Assembly: GCA_020353515.1 (NCBI GenBank)
Contig: CP070695.1
Location: 3,770,277 to 3,834,276, forward strand
Source: Candidatus Heimdallarchaeota archaeon
GTDB lineage: Archaea > Asgardarchaeota > Heimdallarchaeia > Hodarchaeales > Hodarchaeaceae
DNA length: 64,000 nt
Reading direction: 5' to 3'
Below are positions 54,194 through 63,467 of the stretch, piece by piece (positions within the stretch are counted from its first letter, which is position 1; each line of letters opens with the position of its first letter). The notes under the pieces were generated by a model. It searched no databases and was not told the origin of the DNA. It saw only the letters and a program-made list of their open reading frames with translations. Made by a program: the position numbers and the translations under genes.

Positions 54194-55174
54194 TTATTTT
54201 AATTCTGGAATAAGATTGGGAGGTTGGTCTCCTCGTTCTATTGCTAGAATATTATCTGCTACCATTTTGGCCATTGCATTACGTGCTTGAGTCGTTGCAG
54301 ACCCAATATGTGGAGTCAAAACAACGTTCTTCAATTCTCTTAGCTCAGTAGGAATAGAGGGTTCGTCATAAAATACATCTAATGCCGCTCCTGCAATTAC
54401 TTTGTTTTTTAAAGCATTAATGAGTACTTTTTCATTAATCACTTTCCCACGAGCAGTGTTAATTAGATATGCAGAGGGTTTCATAATCTCGAATTCACGT
54501 TCAGAAATTAAGTGGTGAGTTTCTGATGTATAAGGAACATTTATACTTATTATATCTGCTTCCTTAAGAACATCTTTAAGGTTTTCCTTGAAGACTAAGT
54601 TATATTCAGCTTCAATACTATGTTTCCGAGTTCGGGAATGATAGAGAACTCTCATATCAAAACCATAAGCTCTTTTCGCCACCGCAGTTCCGATACGTCC
54701 GAGACCGATAATCCCAAGAGTTTTTCCAGTGATTTCAAATCCAAGTAAATATTTGGGTAACCATCCTGGGAATTTGTTATCACGACAAATAGTATCTCCC
54801 TCAACAATCCTACGTGTTACTGTGAGGATCAATCCCCAAACAAGATCAGCAGTCGCGTTTGTTAACACGTCAGGAGTATTAGTTACAAGAATGTTTCTTT
54901 TTTTTGCAGAATTAATATCAATATTATTATATCCAACTGCATAGTTTGCAATTCCCCGAAGTGATGGAGCTAAATCCATCAAATCTTCAGTTATATCTAC
55001 AGAGAGAAGTGGTATAAGAAAATCGGCAGTTGGGAGTAGCTCTTGCAATTGAGATTTAATCGAAATGGTTTCATCTAAAATCTTTATATCCATAGATTTC
55101 TTTAAGATATTTAGACCTGTTTCAGGGATTGAATGTGTGCATAGCACTAGTGGACGTGAATTCATCATAATCAC
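54194..55174 (-). CDS. D-2-hydroxyacid dehydrogenase (glyoxylate/hydroxypyruvate reductase-like)
   Basis: This 326-residue NAD(P)-dependent enzyme reduces 2-keto acids such as glyoxylate or hydroxypyruvate. The coenzyme fold has GIIGLGRIG near 150-158. Catalytic residues are Arg in NTARGKV, Glu in DVFYDEP and His in TPHIGSAT. The first domain carries the family's NAVGYNNID-like segment (YAVGYNNID). Length is typical of GyaR/SerA-short forms. Its start overlaps the end of the nucleotidyltransferase gene by 4 nt. Confidence 0.9.
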   Translation of the reverse strand: MIMMNSRPLVLCTHSIPETGLNILKKSMDIKILDETISIKSQLQELLPTADFLIPLLSVDITEDLMDLAPSLRGIANYAVGYNNIDINSAKKRNILVTNTPDVLTNATADLVWGLILTVTRRIVEGDTICRDNKFPGWLPKYLLGFEITGKTLGIIGLGRIGTAVAKRAYGFDMRVLYHSRTRKHSIEAEYNLVFKENLKDVLKEADIISINVPYTSETHHLISEREFEIMKPSAYLINTARGKVINEKVLINALKNKVIAGAALDVFYDEPSIPTELRELKNVVLTPHIGSATTQARNAMAKMVADNILAIERGDQPPNLIPELK

Positions 55175-56292
55175 TCATCATTCAGATATTTCTGTACTTC
55201 TCCAATATCATCAAATCTTAAAATCTCCATATCACGGTTTTTACAGAATTCCTGCAACATAAAATTAAGTTTAGTAGCGTTTTTTTCAATTTTTTGGAAA
55301 TCTTTTTTGGATATTCCCTCCATAAGATTAGGCAGCATTAATTTAAGGTAAAATGTTTTGATTTCCTCAAAGAAGTTGAAATTATCAACATCTACAATTT
55401 GGTTTCCTTCATAATGAGCAAGCTCCTCAGCAATCCATATTTGGAGTTCCGTTGCAGCATAACTAACTGCGAGTATATCTTTTTTATTACAAGCTGATAG
55501 GATCTTATTGACGTATGCTTTCATGCTGATATAATTGTTACAGGTTTTATCTTCTGTAGTTTCATCTATAACAATATTCTGCTGTTTTTTCAATATCATT
55601 TCTCGCATTCCCATCATCAATTCCCGTCCTAAATCCACCATTTCAACAAAGTTATCCGTAGTGCTGAGAGCTGTGACTAGATTTTGATAATTATCGGGTA
55701 ATGATGAGAAATGGAAAGCCTCATGTAGATTAGACCCCCAATTTTTCATCAAAAAGGAATTGTTAGCAAGAGAAAGGTTCCTAACCGTTTTATTTATGAG
55801 TTGCCATGCAGCCCAACGTGCGGAGAGTAGATCAGAATTTTTTTGTGCAATCTTTATTTCTTCAAGGTGAGAATATCCTGAATTAAAATCTGCCATTATT
55901 TGTTTAAGATTATCTTCTTCCTTTCGTTGGGTTTCTATGATTAATAAGTTAAAACGAATTTTATCAGAATTAGATCTAGAATATAAAATCTTACCTTTAG
56001 TAAATAATGCAGCTGATACAGCCCATGGACTCCTATTCTCTTTTCCTAAAGCCATCGTTTCAGCTTGTTTCCAATCCATTTTCCAAAAATCTACTGTATG
56101 GCCTTGGAAGATAAATTCCCAAGGAAGATCAGTATCTTCATTATCATCAACAATTGCGTACATGTCGAGATCAGAGAATTTATTATCCTTTTCTCGAGCA
56201 GTTGAACCGTATAGAACAATTATAGCGATTTTATCAGGATTTCGTCTCACAGCTTGGTTTTTAAGACATTCAGATAATTCTAATAGTGTCAT
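55171..56292 (-). CDS. nucleotidyltransferase-domain protein (Pol-beta/MNT-like)
   Basis: The first ~110 residues of this 373-residue protein form a minimal nucleotidyltransferase: VLYGSTAREKDNKFSDLDMYAIVDD contains the GS(x)nDxD pattern (Gly-Ser near 30, Asp-x-Asp near 43-45), and a third acidic residue may be the Asp in TVDFWKMDW. The remaining ~260 residues are helical with no named domain, somewhat like C-terminal helical domains of aminoglycoside nucleotidyltransferases. It may adenylylate a small molecule, RNA or protein. It is in one operon with the downstream hydroxyacid dehydrogenase (4-nt overlap) and the upstream amidohydrolase (18-nt gap). Confidence 0.72.
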   Translation of the reverse strand: MTLLELSECLKNQAVRRNPDKIAIIVLYGSTAREKDNKFSDLDMYAIVDDNEDTDLPWEFIFQGHTVDFWKMDWKQAETMALGKENRSPWAVSAALFTKGKILYSRSNSDKIRFNLLIIETQRKEEDNLKQIMADFNSGYSHLEEIKIAQKNSDLLSARWAAWQLINKTVRNLSLANNSFLMKNWGSNLHEAFHFSSLPDNYQNLVTALSTTDNFVEMVDLGRELMMGMREMILKKQQNIVIDETTEDKTCNNYISMKAYVNKILSACNKKDILAVSYAATELQIWIAEELAHYEGNQIVDVDNFNFFEEIKTFYLKLMLPNLMEGISKKDFQKIEKNATKLNFMLQEFCKNRDMEILRFDDIGEVQKYLNDE

Positions 56293-56310
56293 TTTACTTC
56301 CACGTAGACA

Positions 56311-57867
56311 TTACACTTTTGAATAGACCTCTTCTCCTCCAACAATTGTACTTTCTATCAAACTATCATTTAACTTTTCTGGATCTAAATTAAAGGGTGA
56401 ATCTGATAAAATTACAAAATCTGCATATTTTCCAATAGCAATACTTCCGAGTTTGGATTCCATAAATAATGCTTGGGCATTACTGAGAGTATAAGCCTGA
56501 AGTGCTTCCTTGACTGAAATTTTTACATCGGTCTTAGGAAAAGTTATAGCTTTTTGGATTCCATAGAAAGGAGAGAGAGGCATATTATCTGAACCAAAAT
56601 GAAGGGATAAACCATGTTGTAGAATGGTTGAGTATCGATTTAAGGTCATAAAACGTGCTTCTCCTAATCGTGTCTCGTAAAGTTCACCAGGGTACTCCCA
56701 TTTGAGGAAATTAGGCTGCATTGAAAGAAGAATCCCTAACTCTTTTGCCTTCTGAATTTGCACGTCAGTTATCATTTCAGCATGTTCAATCCGGTGTCTG
56801 CGAGACGATGAATTCTTCCCAGATTTCTTGATTCCCTTTTCATAACAATTAAGAAGCTTCTCTATAGCAAGATCCCCAATTGCGTGGATACAGAGAGTAT
56901 AATCATTTTCTTCTGCAAAGACAATCTGAGAAATAAGTTCATCTTCGTCCAAGAATTGGTCTCCTTTCCCTTCTGCATCTTGATACGAAAGACTGATCAA
57001 AGCCGTATGTGCCCCAAGAGCACCATCAAAAAAGCCTTTAAACCCTGAAAATCTCACTTTTGAGGAACCCCAATTTTGATTCATACCCAAAACTGAGAAC
57101 TCATTCATTAATTCCCGTGTTGGATTAAGAAAGATTCGGATTGGTAACTTATCTTCCAAATCTAGTCTGAAATAAGCATGCATCAAATTTTGTTGTCCTG
57201 ATGGCATAATTGTTAGATTATCAACTGCTGCTGTTATACCTTTTGTAGCTGCAATATAACAGGATTCATCTATGCTCTTAGGAATTTTTTCCTTATAATA
57301 CGAGGATAAATCTAACCAAACATCTTTCAAAATTCCTGTCAATTCTCCTGAAGGATCTTTTTCAAGACCAGGATGAGATTCAGGGATAGAAAGCTTTTCT
57401 AGAGCAAGAGAGTTTGCAACAACTAAATGACCATCTTCTCTATGTGTGTATAAAGGATTTTGAGGACTAATTTCATCGAGTGCCCTTTTTGTGAGAAATT
57501 CTTGACGATCCTTCCATTTAGATTCATCCCAGTTTGAAGCAAAAATCCATTCCCCAGGTTTCTTGGTTTTTGCCTCCTTCTCTAGGCGCTTAATAACTTC
57601 TTCATATGTCTGATAAGAACCTAAATCAATCGAAATAATATGAGCTTCTTTCCAGAGATGTGTATGAAGATCGATAAATCCTGGAATAATTGTCTTTCCT
57701 TCAACATCAAGCACAGAAATCGCTTTATCAATTATTTTTGATTTATCTTCACCTACATAGGTAAATTTATCAGCCTTAATCCCTATCATTTCTGCTGATT
57801 CTCTATTTGGATCCATTGTAACAATATTTGCATTGTATAGTACCCAATCATAGGACTGATCAGTCAT
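56311..57867 (-). CDS. amidohydrolase (Amidohydro_3, YtcJ-like)
   Basis: The 518-residue metal-dependent hydrolase has the N-terminal beta-sandwich NANIVTMDPN..., the metal motif GFIDLHTHLW near 67-76, HRIEHAEM near 330 and the C-terminal FGSDNMPLSP with the catalytic Asp. Length and motif spacing fit the YtcJ/exoenzyme-regulatory group, whose substrates are poorly known. It is the first gene of a three-gene minus-strand operon with the nucleotidyltransferase and hydroxyacid dehydrogenase. The start ATG is well placed. Confidence 0.85.
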   Translation of the reverse strand: MTDQSYDWVLYNANIVTMDPNRESAEMIGIKADKFTYVGEDKSKIIDKAISVLDVEGKTIIPGFIDLHTHLWKEAHIISIDLGSYQTYEEVIKRLEKEAKTKKPGEWIFASNWDESKWKDRQEFLTKRALDEISPQNPLYTHREDGHLVVANSLALEKLSIPESHPGLEKDPSGELTGILKDVWLDLSSYYKEKIPKSIDESCYIAATKGITAAVDNLTIMPSGQQNLMHAYFRLDLEDKLPIRIFLNPTRELMNEFSVLGMNQNWGSSKVRFSGFKGFFDGALGAHTALISLSYQDAEGKGDQFLDEDELISQIVFAEENDYTLCIHAIGDLAIEKLLNCYEKGIKKSGKNSSSRRHRIEHAEMITDVQIQKAKELGILLSMQPNFLKWEYPGELYETRLGEARFMTLNRYSTILQHGLSLHFGSDNMPLSPFYGIQKAITFPKTDVKISVKEALQAYTLSNAQALFMESKLGSIAIGKYADFVILSDSPFNLDPEKLNDSLIESTIVGGEEVYSKV

Positions 57868-58003
57868 TTGGTCTCACTTTCCTTTTTTTTTGACTTTAAG
57901 TGTTCTATTAAAAGTGGTTTTCTTTTTATCGAAGATTAGATGATTATACCTAAGTGGCTAAATGTAGAGAATTAATTCCTATTTCACCTCACAATCAATA
58001 GGC

Positions 58004-59062
58004 GTGAAGATAATCATGGCTAAAAAAGAAATTGATGACAGAATTGTTGAATTGGATATGGGACAGGGTGGGAAAAAAATGGATATTCTGTTAGATTTTA
58101 TTACAGAACGAATAAAGATTAAAAAGATCTTAGAAGGTGTTGGGGTTGAATCTTACGATGATGGTGCAATCATTCCATTTGAGGTTTCATCGAAGGATCT
58201 AGTTGTAACCACAGATTCATACACAGTTTCTCCTCTCTTCTTTCGAGGAGGTAATATCGGAACATTGGCAGCGGCAGGCACAATAAATGATCTATTAATG
58301 ATGGGAGCAAAACCCATTGCCATTACCTTAGCCTTAATCATTAAAGAGGGTTTTAAGTTTTCAGATTTAGGAACTATTATTGATACAATATCTGAAATTA
58401 CAGCAGAACATAATATTGCTATCGTAGCGGGTGATACAAAAGTATTACCTCAAAGTACAATGGTTGAGGCTGGAATGTTCATTAATACAACTGGGGTTGG
58501 AATTATCCCTGCAGGAAAACGAATCATGGATCGATTAATACACCCTGGTGACAAAATAATCGCTTCTGGCACGTTAGGAGATCATGGATTTGCTATGTTG
58601 GTAAGTCGGGAAGGAATTGAGCTTGAGACTACTCTCGGATCCGATGTGGCAGCATTAAGCTCGTTGATACTACCAATCCTCAAATATCGTGTTCATGCTA
58701 TGAAAGATCCAACAAGAGGAGGATTGACCGCGGTATTAGCAGAATGGGCTGTGAAATCATCAGTTTCTCTTTGGATTGAGGAGAGTGAAATACCGATTTC
58801 TGAAGAAGTCAGAGTTGTATCAGAAATCTTTGGTATTGATCCATTAAATGTTTCCTGTGAAGGAAAAGCAATAATTGCAATACATCCCGAGGATGCAGAT
58901 GTTGTCCTTCAAATCCTTAAATCCTCCCCGTTAGGTCAAGATGCAGCAATTATTGGTGAAGCTCGAGAAGAAAGACCTGGGAAAGTCCTTATGAAAACCA
59001 TCATTGGGGGTCATCGGATTCTAGATAAGCCAGTTGGGGAACCTATCCCCCGAGTCTGTTGA
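58004..59062 (+). CDS. hypE: hydrogenase maturation protein HypE
   Basis: The 352-residue protein belongs to the PurM/AIR-synthase superfamily and dehydrates the carbamoylated C-terminal cysteine to thiocyanate for the CN ligands of [NiFe] hydrogenase. It has DDGAIIPF at the ATP-binding start, TTDSYTVSP, GTINDLLMMGA, KDPTRGGL and the obligatory C-terminal PRVC (Cys352). The C-terminus is complete, so it should be active. HypC lies convergent, 12 nt away. No hydrogenase structural gene or HypA/B/D/F is in the window. Confidence 0.95.
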   Translation: MKIIMAKKEIDDRIVELDMGQGGKKMDILLDFITERIKIKKILEGVGVESYDDGAIIPFEVSSKDLVVTTDSYTVSPLFFRGGNIGTLAAAGTINDLLMMGAKPIAITLALIIKEGFKFSDLGTIIDTISEITAEHNIAIVAGDTKVLPQSTMVEAGMFINTTGVGIIPAGKRIMDRLIHPGDKIIASGTLGDHGFAMLVSREGIELETTLGSDVAALSSLILPILKYRVHAMKDPTRGGLTAVLAEWAVKSSVSLWIEESEIPISEEVRVVSEIFGIDPLNVSCEGKAIIAIHPEDADVVLQILKSSPLGQDAAIIGEAREERPGKVLMKTIIGGHRILDKPVGEPIPRVC

Positions 59063-59074
59063 TTAATTTCATCA

Positions 59075-59326
59075 TCAGCCTGTTGATGTTTTCTCCTCTT
59101 CTTGAAGTTTCCAAATTTCCTCCCACATCGCTAACGTTTCTTTAGCTTCTTCTGGCTCCATTTTAGAAACAGCATATCCTGTATGAATTAAAATCCAATC
59201 CCCAATTTTTATCTCTTCAGGCATCAAAGCTATACTAACTTCACGAGTAACTCCTTTTCCAAAATCAGCAATGATGACATCGTCACTAATAAATTTCTTA
59301 ACTTGCGCAGGAATTGCTAAACACAT
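59075..59326 (-). CDS. hypC: hydrogenase maturation chaperone HypC/HybG
   Basis: I place the start at the ATG at 59326 so that the protein begins MCLAIPAQV: Cys2, exposed after Met removal, holds the iron intermediate. A longer in-frame start (59341) would bury it. The ~83-residue protein has the family's FG.GVTREVS strand and the GDWILIHTGYAVSKM core. It passes the Fe(CN)2CO group to the large subunit with HypD. It is convergent with hypE. Confidence 0.92.
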   Translation of the reverse strand: MCLAIPAQVKKFISDDVIIADFGKGVTREVSIALMPEEIKIGDWILIHTGYAVSKMEPEEAKETLAMWEEIWKLQEEEKTSTG

Positions 59327-59431
59327 CTTAAACTTATACAACCCTTCATTTGATCATATTAATGTTCATCTTCTTGTGGTTTAAATTTTCTGTTTTTCTT
59401 TCATAAATCCAGTAAGAAGTATATAATTAAA

Positions 59432-60211
59432 TTACTCTTGAGGTGAGTCTAATTCGTTGAGAATTGTTGTCACATCAATCTGTTCAAAATTAATTCTTAA
59501 AGAACGAAGTAAAGCCCCAAGCAATATTCCTGCGTACATTGGTAAATTCAGATATGTTATCCAGTCTATCAATTCCCATGTTACTACATCTAAAGATAGA
59601 TTATGTACTCCCTTGATCACAATCCATGAGAAACATGTTATAAATGTAAAGGCAGCACAACACGTTCCTAAGAGAAATATTAATTGCGTTAATTCTAGTA
59701 ATTTGAGTTCTTCTCCTTCAAATTGATCAAGAACGGAATTTATTCGTATAATTGCCCTGATAAAAATGTATAGAAGAGAAATAATGGCCAGAAAGTATAC
59801 TAATAGCTCTACGGTCAGAGAAATTTCTAATAAATAAATATCTGGTTTGATAGCAACTAGTGCAGCTGATCCAATGGCCGCACCAAAAACAGGTAACAAA
59901 TATCGTTCAATTTCTCGTGACCGATTGAGAAATGCTGATAGATAAGAATTTCCTACTTCAAGAAAAAGAAGCCAAATGACTATATTTGTGATTAGAAAGA
60001 GCTGGAGTTGAAACGATTGTGGAAGAAGAACTGCAATGAATAAAAGTACAAAAATCAATGTTCCCAGAAGAAAAGTAAAGGCAATATGAAGCATCGTTTT
60101 TTCTCCTTTCTGGCGATAATTTTTAAAAAATACCAGAAAATTCAGGAAAGCGAGTCCAGCTGTAAGGAGTAAAGGTAAAGCTAGGATTAATATTTCTAGT
60201 AAGCCACTCAT
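59432..60211 (-). CDS. seven-TM membrane protein coupled to RHH regulator
   Basis: The 259-residue protein has about seven TM helices. It begins MSGLLEILILALPLLL and ends in a short polar tail. No family motif is recognised. Its start overlaps the end of the ribbon-helix-helix gene by 4 nt, so the two are translated together. This is reminiscent of regulator-plus-membrane-sensor pairs, but no catalytic or binding residue supports a particular role. Confidence 0.65.
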   Translation of the reverse strand: MSGLLEILILALPLLLTAGLAFLNFLVFFKNYRQKGEKTMLHIAFTFLLGTLIFVLLFIAVLLPQSFQLQLFLITNIVIWLLFLEVGNSYLSAFLNRSREIERYLLPVFGAAIGSAALVAIKPDIYLLEISLTVELLVYFLAIISLLYIFIRAIIRINSVLDQFEGEELKLLELTQLIFLLGTCCAAFTFITCFSWIVIKGVHNLSLDVVTWELIDWITYLNLPMYAGILLGALLRSLRINFEQIDVTTILNELDSPQE

Positions 60212-60417
60212 TGATAATACTCCTCATGATTATTTTCATCAAGTCCTAATTCGTGGAATATCCTAGCAGCATAATCTTTTGCCCATAGTTCTGTTCTCTC
60301 CTCTAGAACCCTTGCGGCTAAAACACTAATTTTCAGATTCAAAATTTTGGCGTTTTTTTCAAGAATTTCTCTAGTTTTTTTATTGATTCTGATGGATAAT
60401 ACCGTAGTTCGTGACAT
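60208..60417 (-). CDS. ribbon-helix-helix (CopG-like) DNA-binding protein
   Basis: The start is placed at the ATG at 60417 (MSRTTVLSIRI), with gagagatt as ribosome site; a longer frame to 60513 lacks sense. The ~69-residue protein has the RHH fold: a short basic strand TTVLSIRINK, helix NREILEKNAKI-like (TREILEKNAKILNL) and a second helix ISVLAARVLEERTE. Such dimers bind tandem or palindromic DNA sites and often repress their own operon. Three 9-bp-phased GTAAAC/GCAAAC repeats lie just upstream. The downstream partner is a membrane protein rather than a recognisable toxin. Confidence 0.78.
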   Translation of the reverse strand: MSRTTVLSIRINKKTREILEKNAKILNLKISVLAARVLEERTELWAKDYAARIFHELGLDENNHEEYYQ

Positions 60418-60437
60418 TTGAAAATCTCTCTTTATAA

Positions 60438-60461
60438 GTAAACTTTGTAAACGATGCAAAC
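60438..60461. promoter_or_regulatory. three phased hexamer repeats upstream of RHH gene
   Basis: GTAAAC (60438), GTAAAC (60447) and GCAAAC (60456) recur with exact 9-bp spacing, 20-45 bp upstream of the RHH start and in the space shared with the divergent prenyltransferase gene. They are a plausible operator array. Confidence 0.45.
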
Positions 60462-60539
60462 GGGGAGTTATCAAGTCATCTCTTAAATCTCTGCATGGAA
60501 ATAATTTCTTCAATAATTGGACTAGGAGACTTTGTAAGA

Positions 60540-61499
60540 ATGAGTGACCTTACTCTCAATTTAGAACCCGCACAAACACAGTTAAATCATTCTCTTATAA
60601 GCCGAATTCTTATTTGGATTCAAGCTCTCCGAGCACCCTTTTTCACGGCTTCAATTGTTCCCCTTGTATTGGGAATGGCTATTGCTTGGTATGAAACTAG
60701 GATTTTTGATCCTCTTTTAGGATTTCTAACTCTCCTTGCGGGTGTCGCAATTCACGCAGGAACGAACTTAATTAACGATTATTTTGATCAACCCACAGAT
60801 GATCTGAATCAAAATTTTTCCCCTTTCAATGGTGGCTCCCGAATGATTCAGAATAATGTTCTGGTACCACGTCAGATTCTAATTGCATCTGTAATCTGCT
60901 ATCTCGTAGGGGTTGTTACAGCTCTCTTTATTATCATATATACAGGCGGATTTTTATTGTTGCTCTTCTTAGCTATTGCAGTACTCTTAGGACTCTTCTA
61001 TACAGCTCTTCCTGTTCAACTTAGTTATCGGGGATTAGGTGAGATTGCGGTATTCGTTGGTTTTGGACCTCTTGGAGTTTTAAGTGCATTTTTCATTCAA
61101 TTAGGATATATTAATTGGGGATTATGTTTGATGGCTTCAATCCCGATTGCTTTCTTAATTGCAATGGTTTTGTTTCTTAATGAATTTCAAGATAGGGAAG
61201 CAGATCAAGAAGCTGGTAAAAAAACTCTTGTTGTCGTTTTAGGGAAGAGTTCAGGAATTAAAATCTATTTAACAGGCATGATCATTGCATATATCTTCCT
61301 TCTCGTTGGTATATTCTTTACAATATTTCCCTTATCATTATTATTACCTTTTATCACTCTTCCATTGGCAATTAAAGCAATATTGACTGCAACAGAAAAT
61401 TATCAACTGATCAAAGAGCTACAACCTGCCAATGCTATGACAATTCTCACTCATTTTATTTTTGGTATCATGATGGCATTGGCGTTCTTACTAGCATAG
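60540..61499 (+). CDS. UbiA-family prenyltransferase (MenA-like)
   Basis: The membrane protein of about 319 residues has eight to nine TM helices and the two Asp-rich loops of UbiA enzymes: NDYFDQPTDD (near 75-85 from this start) and NEFQDREADQEAGKKTL (near 215-231). The second, with the loss of a typical UbiA DxxxD spacing in favour of DREAD..AGK.T, matches MenA-type 1,4-dihydroxy-2-naphthoate prenyltransferases, which make menaquinone. I choose the ATG at 60540 (MSDLTLNLEP), as ggactaggagact precedes it; a frame to 60495 also exists. No other menaquinone gene is adjacent. Confidence 0.85.
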   Translation: MSDLTLNLEPAQTQLNHSLISRILIWIQALRAPFFTASIVPLVLGMAIAWYETRIFDPLLGFLTLLAGVAIHAGTNLINDYFDQPTDDLNQNFSPFNGGSRMIQNNVLVPRQILIASVICYLVGVVTALFIIIYTGGFLLLLFLAIAVLLGLFYTALPVQLSYRGLGEIAVFVGFGPLGVLSAFFIQLGYINWGLCLMASIPIAFLIAMVLFLNEFQDREADQEAGKKTLVVVLGKSSGIKIYLTGMIIAYIFLLVGIFFTIFPLSLLLPFITLPLAIKAILTATENYQLIKELQPANAMTILTHFIFGIMMALAFLLA

Positions 61500-61507
61500 A
61501 TCTTTCT

Positions 61508-63430
61508 TCATTCGAATAAATATCTAATGGTTTTTTGCTTTATATGGTCAGGAAACTCAGGAACCTCCCAATTAAGAATTGTTACTTCATCAGCTCTCTC
61601 GATTGAAGCATTTTTTGCCAATCCACTTTGAGCAAAGGACTTGAGAAGGTGAATTGCTGCACGATTCCCCATAATTAACTCAGTTACGAAACGTGTAACA
61701 CCTCGTTCAAGAGCTCTCTTTGTAAGGTACTCCAAAAAATATCTAGCTAGTCCCTTATTTCGGTATTTTTCATGAACTAGGAGAGAAATTTCGGCAGTTT
61801 GATTATCATAGAGGATGTAAAAATGGCCAGTTCCGATTATTTGTTCCGATGATATTGGCCCAAGAAAAGCTGCAATCCCCATATCACGAGAAAAATCAAT
61901 ATTTGCTTCTTTTTGTGCTTTTTCATGAGGTAGGGCTCTAATTGCGCTAAAATATCTGGAATATCTACTTTGATCGGATAGAGAATAAAAGAATGTTCGT
62001 AGTTTATCTTCATCGCTGGTTAAAATTGGTCTGATCCTAACCATGGGTCCATGTTTTAATGTAAAGTATTCTTGACAATCTAACGGGTACAACATGATAT
62101 CTGGGGGATCATTGTAGATTTGATCTTGATAACAATACCCATAATCCTTTGCTTTTTCCAATAGTTCTTTTCTAAATTTCGGATGTGCCAGTTCAATCAT
62201 GGCAAGAACCCGCTCTCTAAGAGTGGCACCGTGAAGATAAGCAATTCCGTATTCAGAAACTACATATTCAATGTCAGCTCGTGTGATGGCAACACCTGCC
62301 CCTGGAGATAAATGCGAAACAATTCTGGATTTTCTTCCGTCTCTAGATGTTGAGGGAAGAGCAATAATAACTTTACCACCTTCAGATCTTAAAGCTCCCC
62401 TGTGGAGATCCACTGCTCCTCCTATACCACTATAAAGGTAGTGACCTAAACTATCAGCTGCCACTTGACCTGTAAGATCGATTTCCAATGCAGAATTGAC
62501 TGTTACCATTCTAGGGTTCTTTGAGACAACCGTTGGGTCTAAAACATAATCTGATGTATAAAATTTGAAATTTGGGTTGTCATTAATTGCACTATATAGT
62601 CGCTGAGTTCCCAAACAAAACGCAGAGATTGTAGCTCCTTTATGAATGACTTTTTCGGAATTTGTTACAATCCTTTTTTCAATCAAATCTAAAACAGAAT
62701 CCGTAATCATCTCGGAATGGATACCCAAGTTTTCTCTATTTAGAAGATATTTTGGAACAGCATTTGGTACGTTACCAATACCAAAATGAAGAGTTGATCC
62801 ATCCTCTATTAATGTGGCGACATTTTTAGCAACACGTTCGATTTGCGGGGTTGTTAGCGGGGGAATCCACTCTTGTATTGGTGCTCGATTCTCTACCATG
62901 TAATCAATATCAGAGACATGAATTAGGCTATCTCCATGTGTCACAGGCATTTCAGGATTAATTTCTGCGATTACCAATTTGGCATTTTCAACTGCAGACT
63001 TAGTAATATCAACACTGATTCCTAGACTAATATATCCTGAATCATCTGGCATAGAAGTTTGAATTAACGCAACATCAATAGGAAGTAGTTGTTTTCGAAA
63101 TAACTCTGGGAGTTTTCTTGAGGAGACAGGAGTGTAATCCGCTCTTCCTGTTCTTACTGCATTTCTAATATTGTCAGTAATAAAGAAACTATTATAGCGG
63201 AATCGTTTTACATACTGTTCCTTGACGTAAGGAGCGGAACCAAAGGAGATTACATGATAAATCTCATTATCCTCGGTCCGAGTCTCCATGTTTGAGAGAT
63301 GAAGTATCAGCAACCGAGGTTGGGCACATCCTGTTCCAACGAAGATTCGATCTCCAGGTTTTATATGGGATAGTGCTGAATCAGGTGTAGTTATTTTGGC
63401 TTCATCTGCTTCAACTGGTTGATACAGCAA
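61508..63430 (-). CDS. acetyl-CoA hydrolase/CoA-transferase fused to GNAT domain
   Basis: Residues about 1-440 of this 640-residue protein form a Cat1/4-hydroxybutyrate-type CoA-transferase. It has the N-terminal KPGDRIFVGTGCAQP, the GIGNVPNAV loop, HSEMITDSVLDL (where the Glu is probably the thioester-forming catalytic residue) and EYGIAYLHGATLRERV. Residues about 460-640 are a GNAT domain with the acetyl-CoA loop YRNKGLARY. CoA-transferase/GNAT fusions are known in bacteria and may couple acyl-CoA turnover to protein acylation; their function is not settled. Starts at TTG after aaggtggt. A TATA-like box lies just upstream. Confidence 0.88.
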   Translation of the reverse strand: MLYQPVEADEAKITTPDSALSHIKPGDRIFVGTGCAQPRLLILHLSNMETRTEDNEIYHVISFGSAPYVKEQYVKRFRYNSFFITDNIRNAVRTGRADYTPVSSRKLPELFRKQLLPIDVALIQTSMPDDSGYISLGISVDITKSAVENAKLVIAEINPEMPVTHGDSLIHVSDIDYMVENRAPIQEWIPPLTTPQIERVAKNVATLIEDGSTLHFGIGNVPNAVPKYLLNRENLGIHSEMITDSVLDLIEKRIVTNSEKVIHKGATISAFCLGTQRLYSAINDNPNFKFYTSDYVLDPTVVSKNPRMVTVNSALEIDLTGQVAADSLGHYLYSGIGGAVDLHRGALRSEGGKVIIALPSTSRDGRKSRIVSHLSPGAGVAITRADIEYVVSEYGIAYLHGATLRERVLAMIELAHPKFRKELLEKAKDYGYCYQDQIYNDPPDIMLYPLDCQEYFTLKHGPMVRIRPILTSDEDKLRTFFYSLSDQSRYSRYFSAIRALPHEKAQKEANIDFSRDMGIAAFLGPISSEQIIGTGHFYILYDNQTAEISLLVHEKYRNKGLARYFLEYLTKRALERGVTRFVTELIMGNRAAIHLLKSFAQSGLAKNASIERADEVTILNWEVPEFPDHIKQKTIRYLFE

Positions 63431-63460
63431 AAACCACCTTGATGGAATATTTCAACTCGG

Positions 63461-63467
63461 TTTATAT
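63461..63467 (-). promoter_or_regulatory. candidate TATA box for CoA-transferase gene
   Basis: ATATAAA on the minus strand lies about 32 nt upstream of the TTG start, giving a very short leader that still contains the aaggtggt ribosome site only if transcription begins slightly early. Confidence 0.35.
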
